DNA from: an uncultured Bacteroidales bacterium
Lineage (GTDB): Bacteria > Bacteroidota > Bacteroidia > Bacteroidales > CAIXZF01
Length of the DNA stretch: 48,137 nt
Assembly (NCBI GenBank): GCA_903923925.1
Contig: CAIXZF010000057.1
Span: 1-48,137 of the forward strand
Direction: 5' to 3'
Part shown: positions 1 through 8,800 of the stretch, one piece after another
Numbering within the stretch: the first letter of the stretch is position 1
Layout: every line of letters starts with the position of its first letter
The notes under the pieces: generated by a model
What the model saw: only the letters and a program-made list of their open reading frames with translations
Told to the model about the DNA's origin: nothing
The model's database searches: none
Translations under genes and position numbers: made by a program

Positions 1-126
1 CGTGTAGCATGCTACGTCTCTTTTTTTGTTCCATCAGTTGTCGTTAATCTGAGACGTGTAGCATGCTACGTCTCTTTTTTTGTTCCATCAGTTGTCGTTA
101 ATCTGAGACGTAGCATGCTACGTCTC
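1..126. repeat. Tandem 54-bp repeat built on a near-perfect palindrome
   Basis: Two identical 54-bp units lie at 1-54 and 55-108, followed by a third partial copy from 109. Each carries a palindrome whose half-site reads GAGACGTAGCA. The copy at 105-126 is a perfect 22-bp palindrome centred on GCATGC. The copy at 51-74 has an extra GT in the left arm, and the copy at the window start, whose left end is cut off, has the same insertion. The 32 bases between palindromes are the same in both units. The array probably continues left of the window. From memory, palindromes of this GAGACG...CGTCTC style are dispersed in many copies in some Bacteroidota genomes, which would make this a REP-like intergenic element; that part is not shown here. 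The right arm touches the stop codon of the next gene. Confidence 0.9.
51..81 (+). terminator. Palindrome followed by T-run, terminator-like
   Basis: The hairpin at 51-74 (arms GAGACGT and ACGTCTC, centre GCATGC) is followed directly by seven T residues at 75-81. This is the shape of an intrinsic terminator for transcription arriving from the left. The previous unit has the same layout (T-run at 21-27). No T-run follows the hairpin in the opposite direction, so it does not look like a canonical terminator for the minus-strand gene on its right. Confidence 0.5.
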
Positions 127-2000
127 TACGAGGTTTCGTCCAGCTTTTCGTACAATGAATTCTGGGATTTGAATTCGGGAACAATCTCTTTCATCTTCTT
201 CACAATTGCCAGGTCGTCCTGTTCATTCAGGACACTTACCAATGAATCGATATTTTTGTTCACTTCGGATTTATCGTTTTCCCTGACTTTGGCAATCATA
301 ATCTGGGGGTGATGAGTAGGTAGTGTATTTTCCTTATCAAATAGAAGTTCCTCATATAACTTTTCACCTGGCCGCAGCCCGGTAAATACTATTTGTATGT
401 CCTTTCCGAGTGATAGTCCGGCAAGTTTTACCATTTTTTTCGCCAGATCAACAATTTTGACACTTTGGCCCATGTCGAAGATAAAGATTTCCCCGCCATT
501 CCCCATTGAACCTGCTTCAAGAACCAGCTGACAGGCTTCAGGGATTGTCATAAAGAAACGTGTAACTTCAGGGTGGGTAACAGTTATTGGCCCACCATTT
601 TCTATCTGCTTGCGGAATAATGGAATTGCTGAACCATTCGATCCAAGGACGTTGCCAAATCTGGTTGTGATAAAACGGGTTTTATTCAACTGGTTAAGCG
701 ATTGTGTATAGATTTCAGCAATTCGCTTAGAAGCGCCCATTACATTGGTTGGATTCACCGCTTTGTCTGAGGAGATCATTATGAATTTATCAACATTATA
801 TGCTATTGATAAGTCTGAAAGGATTTTAGTGCCCTCAACATTGGTTCTTACAGCCTCACAAGCATTGTTTTCCATCATTGGAACATGTTTGTATGCTGCA
901 GCATGGTAAACAATTGCAGGTTTGAATTCTTCAAATATTTTCTTCATCCTAACCTCATCGCACACATCTGCAATTATAAATTCCAACTTGCTTGACAAGG
1001 CTTTATCACTAAATTCCAGTTCAATATGATATAGTGGTGTTTCAGCCTGATCTACCAGAAGAATTCGTTTAGGCTGAAAGCTGCTAATTTGCCGCACCAA
1101 CTCACTACCAATAGAACCGGCTGCACCGGTAATCATAATCGTTTTATCAGCAAGCTCATGGCTAATTTTATCCACATCGAGCCTGATTTCGTCTCTTTCA
1201 AGCAGGTCTTCAATATTAATCCGTTTAATCTGCTTAAAACTTAGCTCTCCATTTATCCACTTTATCATTGGTGGCACATTAAGAACTTTGGTATTATAGG
1301 CAAGACAGCTATCAACAATAGACTGTTTCTTCTTTGGATTCAGATTTTGGACACTGAGAATCACATGTGCGATATCGTTTCTCTGGAGTAGCTGATCTAG
1401 CTTATCGAAGCCCATAATAGTAATTCCCTCAAGCTTTTTGCCAATTTTTGCCGGGTCTTCGTCAATAATAGCCAATACTTTATATTTTGTTCCTGCATCC
1501 CGGTCAAGAGCACGTTTAGTAATAATTCCGGATTCGCCTGCACCCCAGATTACTACATTGCGTTTTTCTCTGGTAGGAAAGAGAAGTTCAAGGTAGGCTG
1601 TTTTAACAAGCAGTCTGAAAGCTGTCATTGCAAAAGCAGTAGTAATAAATTCAATAATTATAATTGAAAACGGAAGATAAAATTTATTGAGTTGTGAATT
1701 GTAGGTAAGAATATTGGTAATAACAAACACTACACTACCAATTAAAATGGTAAGCAGTATTTTTATCGAATCAGATGAGCTGGTATATCGTACAATTCCG
1801 GCATATGTTTTGGTAAGCAGAAAACTTACAAATCTGACAAAAACCATATAAGCTGCCACCTGAGGAAGATAAATGATTTCAATTTCAGGTATTTTGAAAT
1901 TGAATCTCAACAGGTATGCCAGGAAAATTGAGCAAAGGCAGATCAGTACATCAATTGTGAGGATCAGCCAGCGTGGTGTATTCTGTGTAGCAAATAGCAT
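126..2000 (-). CDS. Membrane nucleoside-diphosphate-sugar 4,6-dehydratase (FlaA1/CapD/PglF/WbpM family)
   Basis: The protein has 624 residues. Four hydrophobic segments in about the first 130 residues anchor it in the inner membrane. A first Rossmann-like domain follows with GAGESG near residue 152, then the catalytic SDR domain with the nucleotide-binding motif GAAGSIGSE near residue 295. The active-site region [16 protein letters not shown] and the [11 protein letters not shown] tail motif are typical of the long PglF/WbpM/CapD enzymes. These convert UDP-GlcNAc to a 4-keto-6-deoxy sugar at the start of capsule, O-antigen or glycoprotein sugar synthesis. Length and domain order are normal. 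The ATG at 2000-1998 lies about 21 bases below a TAnnTTTG box. The stop codon (126-128) overlaps the edge of the palindromic repeat. The exact sugar product cannot be told from sequence. Confidence 0.9.
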   Translation of the reverse strand: MLFATQNTPRWLILTIDVLICLCSIFLAYLLRFNFKIPEIEIIYLPQVAAYMVFVRFVSFLLTKTYAGIVRYTSSSDSIKILLTILIGSVVFVITNILTYNSQLNKFYLPFSIIIIEFITTAFAMTAFRLLVKTAYLELLFPTREKRNVVIWGAGESGIITKRALDRDAGTKYKVLAIIDEDPAKIGKKLEGITIMGFDKLDQLLQRNDIAHVILSVQNLNPKKKQSIVDSCLAYNTKVLNVPPMIKWINGELSFKQIKRINIEDLLERDEIRLDVDKISHELADKTIMITGAAGSIGSELVRQISSFQPKRILLVDQAETPLYHIELEFSDKALSSKLEFIIADVCDEVRMKKIFEEFKPAIVYHAAAYKHVPMMENNACEAVRTNVEGTKILSDLSIAYNVDKFIMISSDKAVNPTNVMGASKRIAEIYTQSLNQLNKTRFITTRFGNVLGSNGSAIPLFRKQIENGGPITVTHPEVTRFFMTIPEACQLVLEAGSMGNGGEIFIFDMGQSVKIVDLAKKMVKLAGLSLGKDIQIVFTGLRPGEKLYEELLFDKENTLPTHHPQIMIAKVRENDKSEVNKNIDSLVSVLNEQDDLAIVKKMKEIVPEFKSQNSLYEKLDETS

Positions 2001-2020
2001 CTCTTTTTACGAAATATCTT

Positions 2021-2028
2021 CAAAAGTA
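2021..2028 (-). promoter_or_regulatory. Bacteroidota-type -7 box for the dehydratase gene
   Basis: On the minus strand these bases read TACTTTTG, an exact match to TAnnTTTG, the -7 element of Bacteroidota sigma-70-type promoters. It lies 20 bases before the ATG at 2000, giving a short leader. No clear -33 TTTG is seen at the expected spacing. Confidence 0.6.
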
Positions 2029-2050
2029 CGATAATTATTCAAAATGGTTT

Positions 2051-2058
2051 TACTTTTG
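2051..2058 (+). promoter_or_regulatory. Bacteroidota-type -7 box for gcvT
   Basis: The bases read TACTTTTG, identical to the divergent box 22 bases to the left on the other strand. The gcvT ATG follows 20 bases later, so both genes have leaders of nearly the same length and the two promoters sit back to back. Confidence 0.6.
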
Positions 2059-2078
2059 CTATTACTAAAACTCATGAT

Positions 2079-3167
2079 ATGAAAAGAACTGCATTCTACA
2101 ACGACCATGTGGCAATGGGTGGTAAAATAGTTCCATTTGCCGGATATGAAATGCCCGTACAATTTGAGGGCGTAAGTGCTGAACATGAAACAGTGCGAAA
2201 AGGAGTAGGGGTTTTTGATGTTTCTCATATGGGTGAATTCTGGGTTAAAGGCCCGAAAGCACTTGAATTTATTCAGTGGGTTACTTCAAATGACGCTTCG
2301 AAATTATTTAATGGTAAAGTTCAGTATTCATGTTTCCCAAATGGAAAAGGCGGAATTGTAGATGATTTACTGGTTTATAAAATAAATGATGAAACCTATC
2401 TGCTGGTGGTAAATGCAGCAAATATTGATAAAGACTGGGAATGGTGTAATTCACAGAACAAAATGGGAGCAGAACTTACTAATGTTTCTGATGATATATC
2501 TCAGCTTGCTGTTCAGGGACCACTTGCACTTCAGGCTATGCAGAAACTTACCGATACAAAGGTAACCGACATGGAATATTATACTTTTAAGTATCTCACT
2601 TTTGCAGGAGTGGAAGACGTTTTGTTTTCAACTACAGGCTACACTGGAAGTGGTGGTTGCGAAATATATTGTTCAAATAAAGATGCTGATAAAGTTTACA
2701 AGGCAGTTATGGAAGCAGGAATAGAATATGGTATTAAACCAATTGGTTTAGCTGCAAGAGATACCCTTCGTCTTGAAATGGGATTCTGTTTGTATGGAAA
2801 TGACATCGATGATACAACTTCAGCAATTGAAGCTAACTTAGGCTGGATTACAAAATTCACTGATGAAAAGAATTTCATCGATAAGGAACTTCTTTTAAAT
2901 CAAAAAAAGAATGGCGTAAGCAGAAAGCTCGTTGGTTTCGAAATGATCGATAAAGGCATTCCTCGACATGGTTATGAAATCGTTGATGCTGAGAATAATA
3001 ATATTGGTATTGTAACTTCCGGCACAATGGGACCAGCTGTAAAAATTGGAATTGGAATGGGTTATGTACCCTCTGCTTTATCAAAAGAAGGTAGTGAGGT
3101 ATATATTAAAATCAGAGATAAAGCTTTGAAAGCCAAAGTAGTAAAATTTCCATTCTACAAAGGATAG
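2079..3167 (+). CDS. gcvT: Aminomethyltransferase, glycine cleavage T protein
   Basis: The 362-residue protein matches GcvT over its full length. It opens with the substrate-domain sequence beginning [16 protein letters not shown], has VFDVSHMGE near residue 47, and ends with the C-terminal barrel ([10 protein letters not shown]-like [10 protein letters not shown] near 312). It transfers the methylene carbon from the aminomethyl-lipoyl H protein to tetrahydrofolate in the glycine cleavage system. No gcvH or gcvP is present in the window, which is common because these genes are often scattered in this phylum. The ATG at 2079 is the natural family start. Transcription most likely begins at the TACTTTTG box 20 bases upstream and ends at the hairpin around 3217-3256. 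Confidence 0.95.
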   Translation: MKRTAFYNDHVAMGGKIVPFAGYEMPVQFEGVSAEHETVRKGVGVFDVSHMGEFWVKGPKALEFIQWVTSNDASKLFNGKVQYSCFPNGKGGIVDDLLVYKINDETYLLVVNAANIDKDWEWCNSQNKMGAELTNVSDDISQLAVQGPLALQAMQKLTDTKVTDMEYYTFKYLTFAGVEDVLFSTTGYTGSGGCEIYCSNKDADKVYKAVMEAGIEYGIKPIGLAARDTLRLEMGFCLYGNDIDDTTSAIEANLGWITKFTDEKNFIDKELLLNQKKNGVSRKLVGFEMIDKGIPRHGYEIVDAENNNIGIVTSGTMGPAVKIGIGMGYVPSALSKEGSEVYIKIRDKALKAKVVKFPFYKG

Positions 3168-3216
3168 AAATAACAGGCTTTAAAAGCTTGCACATTTTTA
3201 ATACTCGAAAATAATG

Positions 3217-3256
3217 AAAAGTGGCTGAGTCAGTATTCCGGACCAGCCACTTTTTT
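3217..3256 (+). terminator. Intrinsic terminator after gcvT
   Basis: An 11-bp stem pairs AAAAGTGGCTG (3217-3227) with CAGCCACTTTT (3244-3254), and the T-run extends to 3256. A further GTC/GAC pairing inside the loop lengthens the stem past a one-base bulge. It lies between gcvT and comB and separates their transcription. Confidence 0.75.
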
Positions 3257-3288
3257 AGTAAATACCGCTTTAATATCCAATTGAATAC

Positions 3289-4005
3289 ATGAATTCCATT
3301 GAAGTAATTTTTACACCTGCCTTATATCCATTTAAACAAACCAAAGAAAGCTTTATTGCAGTAGTTATTGATGTGTTGAGAGCTACTACGTCTATGGTCA
3401 CCGCATTTGCAAATGGTGTTGAAAGTATTATTCCAGTGTCTGATTTGGAAGAGGCAAAACGTTTTAAGTCATCAGGGTATCTGGTTGCTGCAGAGCGAGA
3501 TGGGAAATACCTTGAATTTGCTGATTATGGGAATTCTCCCTTTGATTATATGAATGAAATTGTAAAAGGAAAGACTATTGTCTACAGCACTACTAACGGC
3601 TCACATTCAATTACATTAACGAATGATGCTTATCAAACAATAATTGCATCATTTATAAATGCTACGGCAATTGTAAACTGGATTATCTTTCAAAATAAGC
3701 CAGTTGTGATTTTATGTGCAGGATGGAAAAATATGTTTAATCTGGAGGACTCTGCATGTGCCGGATTGTTATGCAGTAAGTTACTTTCTTCAGGGAAATT
3801 TTTTACTGCTGATGATTCAGTTTTTGCTGCTATAGATTTGTATTCAGCTGCTCAAAGTGATCTTCGCGGATACCTGGATAAAGCCTCACACAGAAATCGG
3901 CTTAGGATCTTAGGTGTTGATGATTCGCTAGAGTACTGTTTGACTCCTGATAGTGTGGATGTTGTGCCAGGAATTGTTAACGGACGGCTTGTAAAATTAA
4001 TTTGA
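3289..4005 (+). CDS. comB: 2-phosphosulfolactate phosphatase family protein (ComB-like)
   Basis: The 238-residue protein shows the ComB signature blocks in order: VVIDVLRATTSMVTAFANG near residue 25, AAERDGKYLEFADYGNSP near 67, and VYSTTNGSHSI near 97. The family is a magnesium-dependent acid phosphatase that removes phosphate from 2-phosphosulfolactate in the route to sulfolactate and coenzyme M. Many bacteria that do not make coenzyme M carry homologues, so the physiological substrate here is open; a role in sulfonate metabolism is only a guess. Length is normal. The gene stands alone after the gcvT terminator. No clear promoter box was seen. Confidence 0.85.
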   Translation: MNSIEVIFTPALYPFKQTKESFIAVVIDVLRATTSMVTAFANGVESIIPVSDLEEAKRFKSSGYLVAAERDGKYLEFADYGNSPFDYMNEIVKGKTIVYSTTNGSHSITLTNDAYQTIIASFINATAIVNWIIFQNKPVVILCAGWKNMFNLEDSACAGLLCSKLLSSGKFFTADDSVFAAIDLYSAAQSDLRGYLDKASHRNRLRILGVDDSLEYCLTPDSVDVVPGIVNGRLVKLI

Positions 4006-4066
4006 TCAGCAAGAAAATTCCAATGTCTTTTCTTTTCTATCTTTTATCACTTTTAAAACTAAAGAA

Positions 4067-5719
4067 ATGAACTTAATTACTCTTAACTCAGTCCTTAGAA
4101 TCTTTATTCTCTGTATCATTATTTGTTCATGCACAATGAAAAAACAAGCTGCTCTTATCCTGAAAAATGGAACGATTTACTCCGTAGATTCTAACTTCTC
4201 AGTTTATTCAGCTATGGCAATCGGTAAGGATGGTAAAATTCTTGCGACAGGTTCTGATGAGCAAATACTTCAAAAATACAATGCTGACTCAGTTTATGAT
4301 CTTGGTAAACAATGTGTTATGCCTGGTTTTATTGATAGCCATTGTCATTTTTACGGATATTGTATTAAGTTACAAACTATGGCAAATCTTAAAGGATCCG
4401 AATCTTTTGAGGAAATCATTGAAATTCTGAAAAAACATGATGAACAGTTTAAAGCAGAATGGATTACAGGAAGAGGATGGGATCAGAATGACTGGAAAGT
4501 CAAGGAGTTTCCAGATAACAGCCTGTTAAACAAAGTATTCCCTGATAAACCGGTGGTTCTGGTAAGGATCGACGGCCATGCAGTTATTGCTAATAATGCA
4601 GCAATTTCAAAAGTAAATCTCACTCCTTCCGGTCTAAAAAATAAAAATGAAGCCATTTATAAAAATGGCAAATTCACTGGTGTGTTTCTTGAAAATACTG
4701 CTGATTTATTAAAAAATGCTGTCCCAGAAGTGTCAATTAATCAAATAATTAAAGGCTTTACCAAAGGTCAGAACGATTGTTTCGAGGTTGGGCTCACAAC
4801 TGTTGCAGATGCAGGACTGACGAAAAAAGAGGTGCTTTTAATTGATTCTCTTCAAAAAGAAGGCACTCTAAAAATGCGAATTTATGCAATGCTTGAACCA
4901 TCAAAAGAAAATCTGGAGCATTTTGTAAAGAAGGGTATTTACAAGACTGATTACCTGAACATAAGGTCAATAAAACTGTATGCTGATGGAGCACTTGGGT
5001 CGAGAGGTGCCTGTCTCTTATCAACATATTCAGATGATCCGGGAAATCAGGGAATATTAGTAACATCTTCAGATACCATAAAAGCTATATGCAAAATCGC
5101 TTATGCTAATGGTTTCCAGGTTAATACACATTGCATTGGTGATTCAGCAAATCGTGGAATTCTAACTATTTATGGTAGTTTTCTGAAGTCAAAAAATGAT
5201 AAACGCTGGCGTATTGAGCATGCTCAGGTTATTCATCCTTCCGACTTTCAATTATTCGGTAAATTCTCTGTTATTCCAGCTGTCCAGTCTACTCATGCAA
5301 CTTCAGATATGTATTGGGCTGAGCAAAGACTGGGGAAGCAACGGGTTAAATCAGCTTATGCTTATAAGCAACTTATAGAGCAAAATGGATGGATCCCAAA
5401 CGGTACTGATTTTCCTGTTGAAGAGATTAATCCAATTTATACCTTTTACGCTGCTTTTGCGCGTAAAGATCTGAAAGGTTTTCCAATTAATGGGTATCAG
5501 GCTGAGAATGCATTAAGCAGGGTAGAAGCATTGCGATCAATAACAATATGGGCAGCCAAAGCCTGTTTTGAAGAAAAGGAAAAGGGAAGTCTGGAAAAAG
5601 GCAAATTCGCTGATTTTGTTGTACTTGATAAAGACATTATGAAAATTAATGATACTGAAGTCCCTTTGGTGAAAGTTATAAAAACTTACCTAAACGGAAA
5701 GCTGGTATTTTCAAAATAA
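4067..5719 (+). CDS. YtcJ-like metal-dependent amidohydrolase, probable lipoprotein
   Basis: The protein has 550 residues. The N-terminus has a hydrophobic stretch ending in ICSC (cysteine about residue 23), compatible with a lipoprotein signal. It then shows the amidohydrolase-3 layout: GFIDSHCHF supplies the HxH metal ligands, followed by GRGWDQNDW, RIDGHAVIANNAA, KLYADGALGSRGA, THCIGDS, RIEHAQV and NGTDFPVE. This order is that of the YtcJ subfamily, whose members hydrolyse amide or imide bonds of small molecules. The real substrate is not known. The export signal places it in the periplasm or outer membrane, unlike cytosolic relatives. It lies 61 bases after comB and 84 bases before the alpha-2-macroglobulin gene, with no terminator visible between. 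Confidence 0.85.
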   Translation: MNLITLNSVLRIFILCIIICSCTMKKQAALILKNGTIYSVDSNFSVYSAMAIGKDGKILATGSDEQILQKYNADSVYDLGKQCVMPGFIDSHCHFYGYCIKLQTMANLKGSESFEEIIEILKKHDEQFKAEWITGRGWDQNDWKVKEFPDNSLLNKVFPDKPVVLVRIDGHAVIANNAAISKVNLTPSGLKNKNEAIYKNGKFTGVFLENTADLLKNAVPEVSINQIIKGFTKGQNDCFEVGLTTVADAGLTKKEVLLIDSLQKEGTLKMRIYAMLEPSKENLEHFVKKGIYKTDYLNIRSIKLYADGALGSRGACLLSTYSDDPGNQGILVTSSDTIKAICKIAYANGFQVNTHCIGDSANRGILTIYGSFLKSKNDKRWRIEHAQVIHPSDFQLFGKFSVIPAVQSTHATSDMYWAEQRLGKQRVKSAYAYKQLIEQNGWIPNGTDFPVEEINPIYTFYAAFARKDLKGFPINGYQAENALSRVEALRSITIWAAKACFEEKEKGSLEKGKFADFVVLDKDIMKINDTEVPLVKVIKTYLNGKLVFSK

Positions 5720-5803
5720 TAAGTACCTTTCTTACAAATATTTCCTAATTCTTTTTATTAATTGAATCAATGCATAATATGTAAAGATTCGAATTTTTAA
5801 TCT

Positions 5804-8800
5804 ATGAAACGCTTTGGTATTCAGGCTATTGTGATGATGTCACTGTGTGTATTCTTCCTCACTTCAACTACCTCCTGTTTAAAAAAATCACACAAAAGAC
5901 CTCCAAGGATTGATCCGGGGTTCAGCAATTACATTAGTGCATTTACTTCGGGTGTAATTTCATCTGAATCAAGCATCAAAATCCAGCTTAATCAGAATTA
6001 TCCGGCTGCAAAACCCGATGGAAATCCAATATCAGAAGTACTTTTCAGCTTTAATCCAGATATAGAAGGCAAGGCTTACTGGCTTGATAAAAGAACTATC
6101 GAATTCAGACCCGAAAAAAAACTGAAGTCTGAAGAGATTTATGATGCAGAATTCCTACTATCTAAACTCATTGACGTTCCTTCAAAGTTTAAAAAGCTAC
6201 CCTTTCAATTTTCGATAATAAAACAGGCATTTGCTATTACAAATGACGGCCTTTTTGTACCCGACGTCACGAATGCCGGCCGTTATCAGCTTAAAGGAGT
6301 GATGAAAACTGCCGATGTAATTGATGGAGAAAAGGTGGAGAAAATTATCATTGCAAAACAGGATGGTCGGAAATTACCAGTTATTTGGACGCACGATACC
6401 GACAGAAAAACACATGTATTTCAAATTGACAGTATCAAGAGAGAAGAAAAATCAGGAAAGTTGGATCTTGAGTGGAATGGGAATGAAATCGAGGTATCCA
6501 ATTCCGGATCAGCATCTGTAGAAATACCTGCCAACACTGATTTCAGAATTGTAAATGTTAAGGTAATACAAGAGCCAGAGCAATTTGTAACGCTTAGTTT
6601 TTCTGATCCTTTGGATGCATCTCAAAACCTTGAAGGACTGATACGTATCGGTAGCGATTTCAACCATCGCTTTACTATAGATAATAGTCTTATCCGGATT
6701 TATACAACCAACAGGTTATCCGGAAAATTAATGCTTTTTGTTGATGCATCTATTAAGAATAAGGATGGTAAAATTCTTACTAGACCATTCTCTGCTGAAG
6801 TTTCTTTCGAGGATTTGAAGCCAGCTGTGCGACTTCTTGGAAAAGGCGTAATCCTTCCGAATTCAAATGGATTAATCCTTCCTTTTGAGGCAGTTAACCT
6901 AAGCAAAGTAGATATTCGGATTCTTAAAATTTTTGAGAACAACATTGCACAATTTCTTCAGGTCAATGATTTGAGTGGAAACAATGAGCTTTATCGTGTT
7001 GGAAAAGAAGTCTATAAAGAAACAATGCCATTAAAAGCAGGGAATGTGATAGATTTTGGGAAATGGAATACATTTTCAATTGACCTCACAAAGCTTATAG
7101 AAAAGGATCCGGGAGCAATATATCAGGTGATGTTCTCCTTTACAAAAGAGTATTCGCTTTATAATTGTCCCGGAGCGATAAAGGATAACATAGAAATGCA
7201 GAAGATTGAAAGTGACGGTGATTCTGATGGTGGAAATGAAGATGAAGAAGGTGGCGACTACGAAGAATATGGGTATTATCCTGACAGTTACGACTGGAGA
7301 GAACGCGACAATCCTTGCAATATCTCTTATTATACAAGTGACAAGTTTGTACAAAGGAACGTTTTAGCTTCAGACCTTGGAATTATTGCAAAATCGAATA
7401 CAAAGAATAACCTGACATTAATTGTTACAGACCTTAGGTCAACAGAACCAATTAATGATGTTTCTCTTGAATTGTATAGCTATCAGAATCAATTGATTGC
7501 TAATACAAAAACGATTAATGAAGGAATGGCCAGCATTGATTTAAAAGAGAAGCCTTACCTTCTGATAGCAAAAAAAGGTAATCAGCGTGGTTATTTAAAA
7601 ATGGACGATGGGGTTTCATTATCGCTAAGTAAATTCGATGTAGGCGGAGCTGTTGTTCAAAAAGGTCTGAAAGGTTTTCTTTATGGTGAACGCGGAGTCT
7701 GGCGTCCAGGTGATACTCTTTTTCTAACATTTATTCTGGAGGATAAGAACAATGTGTTGCCAAAAGGCCATCCGGTTAACCTGGAACTGATAAATCCGAA
7801 AGGCAAGCTTGTAAACCGATTAGTTAACACCAGCGGAGTAAATGGGTTTTATCGCTTTACTATTCCAACTGATGATGCAGCACCTACCGGCAATTGGACT
7901 GCAACTGTTAAAGTAGGTGGAGCAGTATTCAGTAAAACTATTAAGATAGAAACAATCAAACCGAACAGGCTTAAACTTAACCTGGCATTTGCTGATAAAA
8001 TTCTTAAAAATGATGAAGCTGTAAAAGGGACTCTGAGTGTTTCATGGTTAACGGGAGCAATTGCAAGGAATATGCGTGCAAACATTTCTGTAAACCTAAT
8101 TGCATCAAAAACTACATTCGAAGGGTATAAAGATTATATTTTTGATGACCCTGCAAAACGTTTTACAGGCGAGGAACAGGTTTTCTTCGACGGAAAGACA
8201 GATGAACAGGGAGTGGCAAAAATTAATAATAAGCTCGTTGCTGGCCAGGCTTGTCCGGGAATGCTGAAAGCTAACTTCCTTTTGAAAGTGTTTGAAGAGA
8301 GTGGGGATTTTAGTACCGATTTCTCGAGTATGCCACTATCGCCTTATTCATCATTTGTCGGAATTAAATTACCAAAAGGCGACAAATATTCCGGCATGCT
8401 TGTGACTGATGAAAATCATATCGTAGATGTGGCAACTTTGGATAAAGCAGGAAAAGCAATTTCACGACAGGATTTGAAAGTTGAAGTATATAAGGTAAGT
8501 TGGAGATGGTGGTGGAACTCATCTGACAACGATATTGCTAATTATGAAGGCACTAACGAAAGAGAACTGGTTTTTTCAACCACTTGTTCAACCACCAATG
8601 GAAAAGGAAGTTTTAAACTAAAAATCGATTATCCTAACTGGGGAAGATTCCTGGTTAAAATTACTGATCCGGTAAGTGGACATAGCGCTGGAAAGGCTAT
8701 ATACATCGACTGGCCTTATTGGCAGAGCCGCGATCGGGCAAAAGATCCGGAAGCTGCTACAATGCTGAGTTTTACTTCCGATAAAACCGAATATAAGGTT

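Noticed and set aside
1984-2010. Partial likeness of the dehydratase start region to the palindromic repeat at the other end of the gene
   Set aside because: About 17 of 24 positions agree, but the palindrome itself is not kept, and by a rough estimate one such match is expected by chance in 48 kb.
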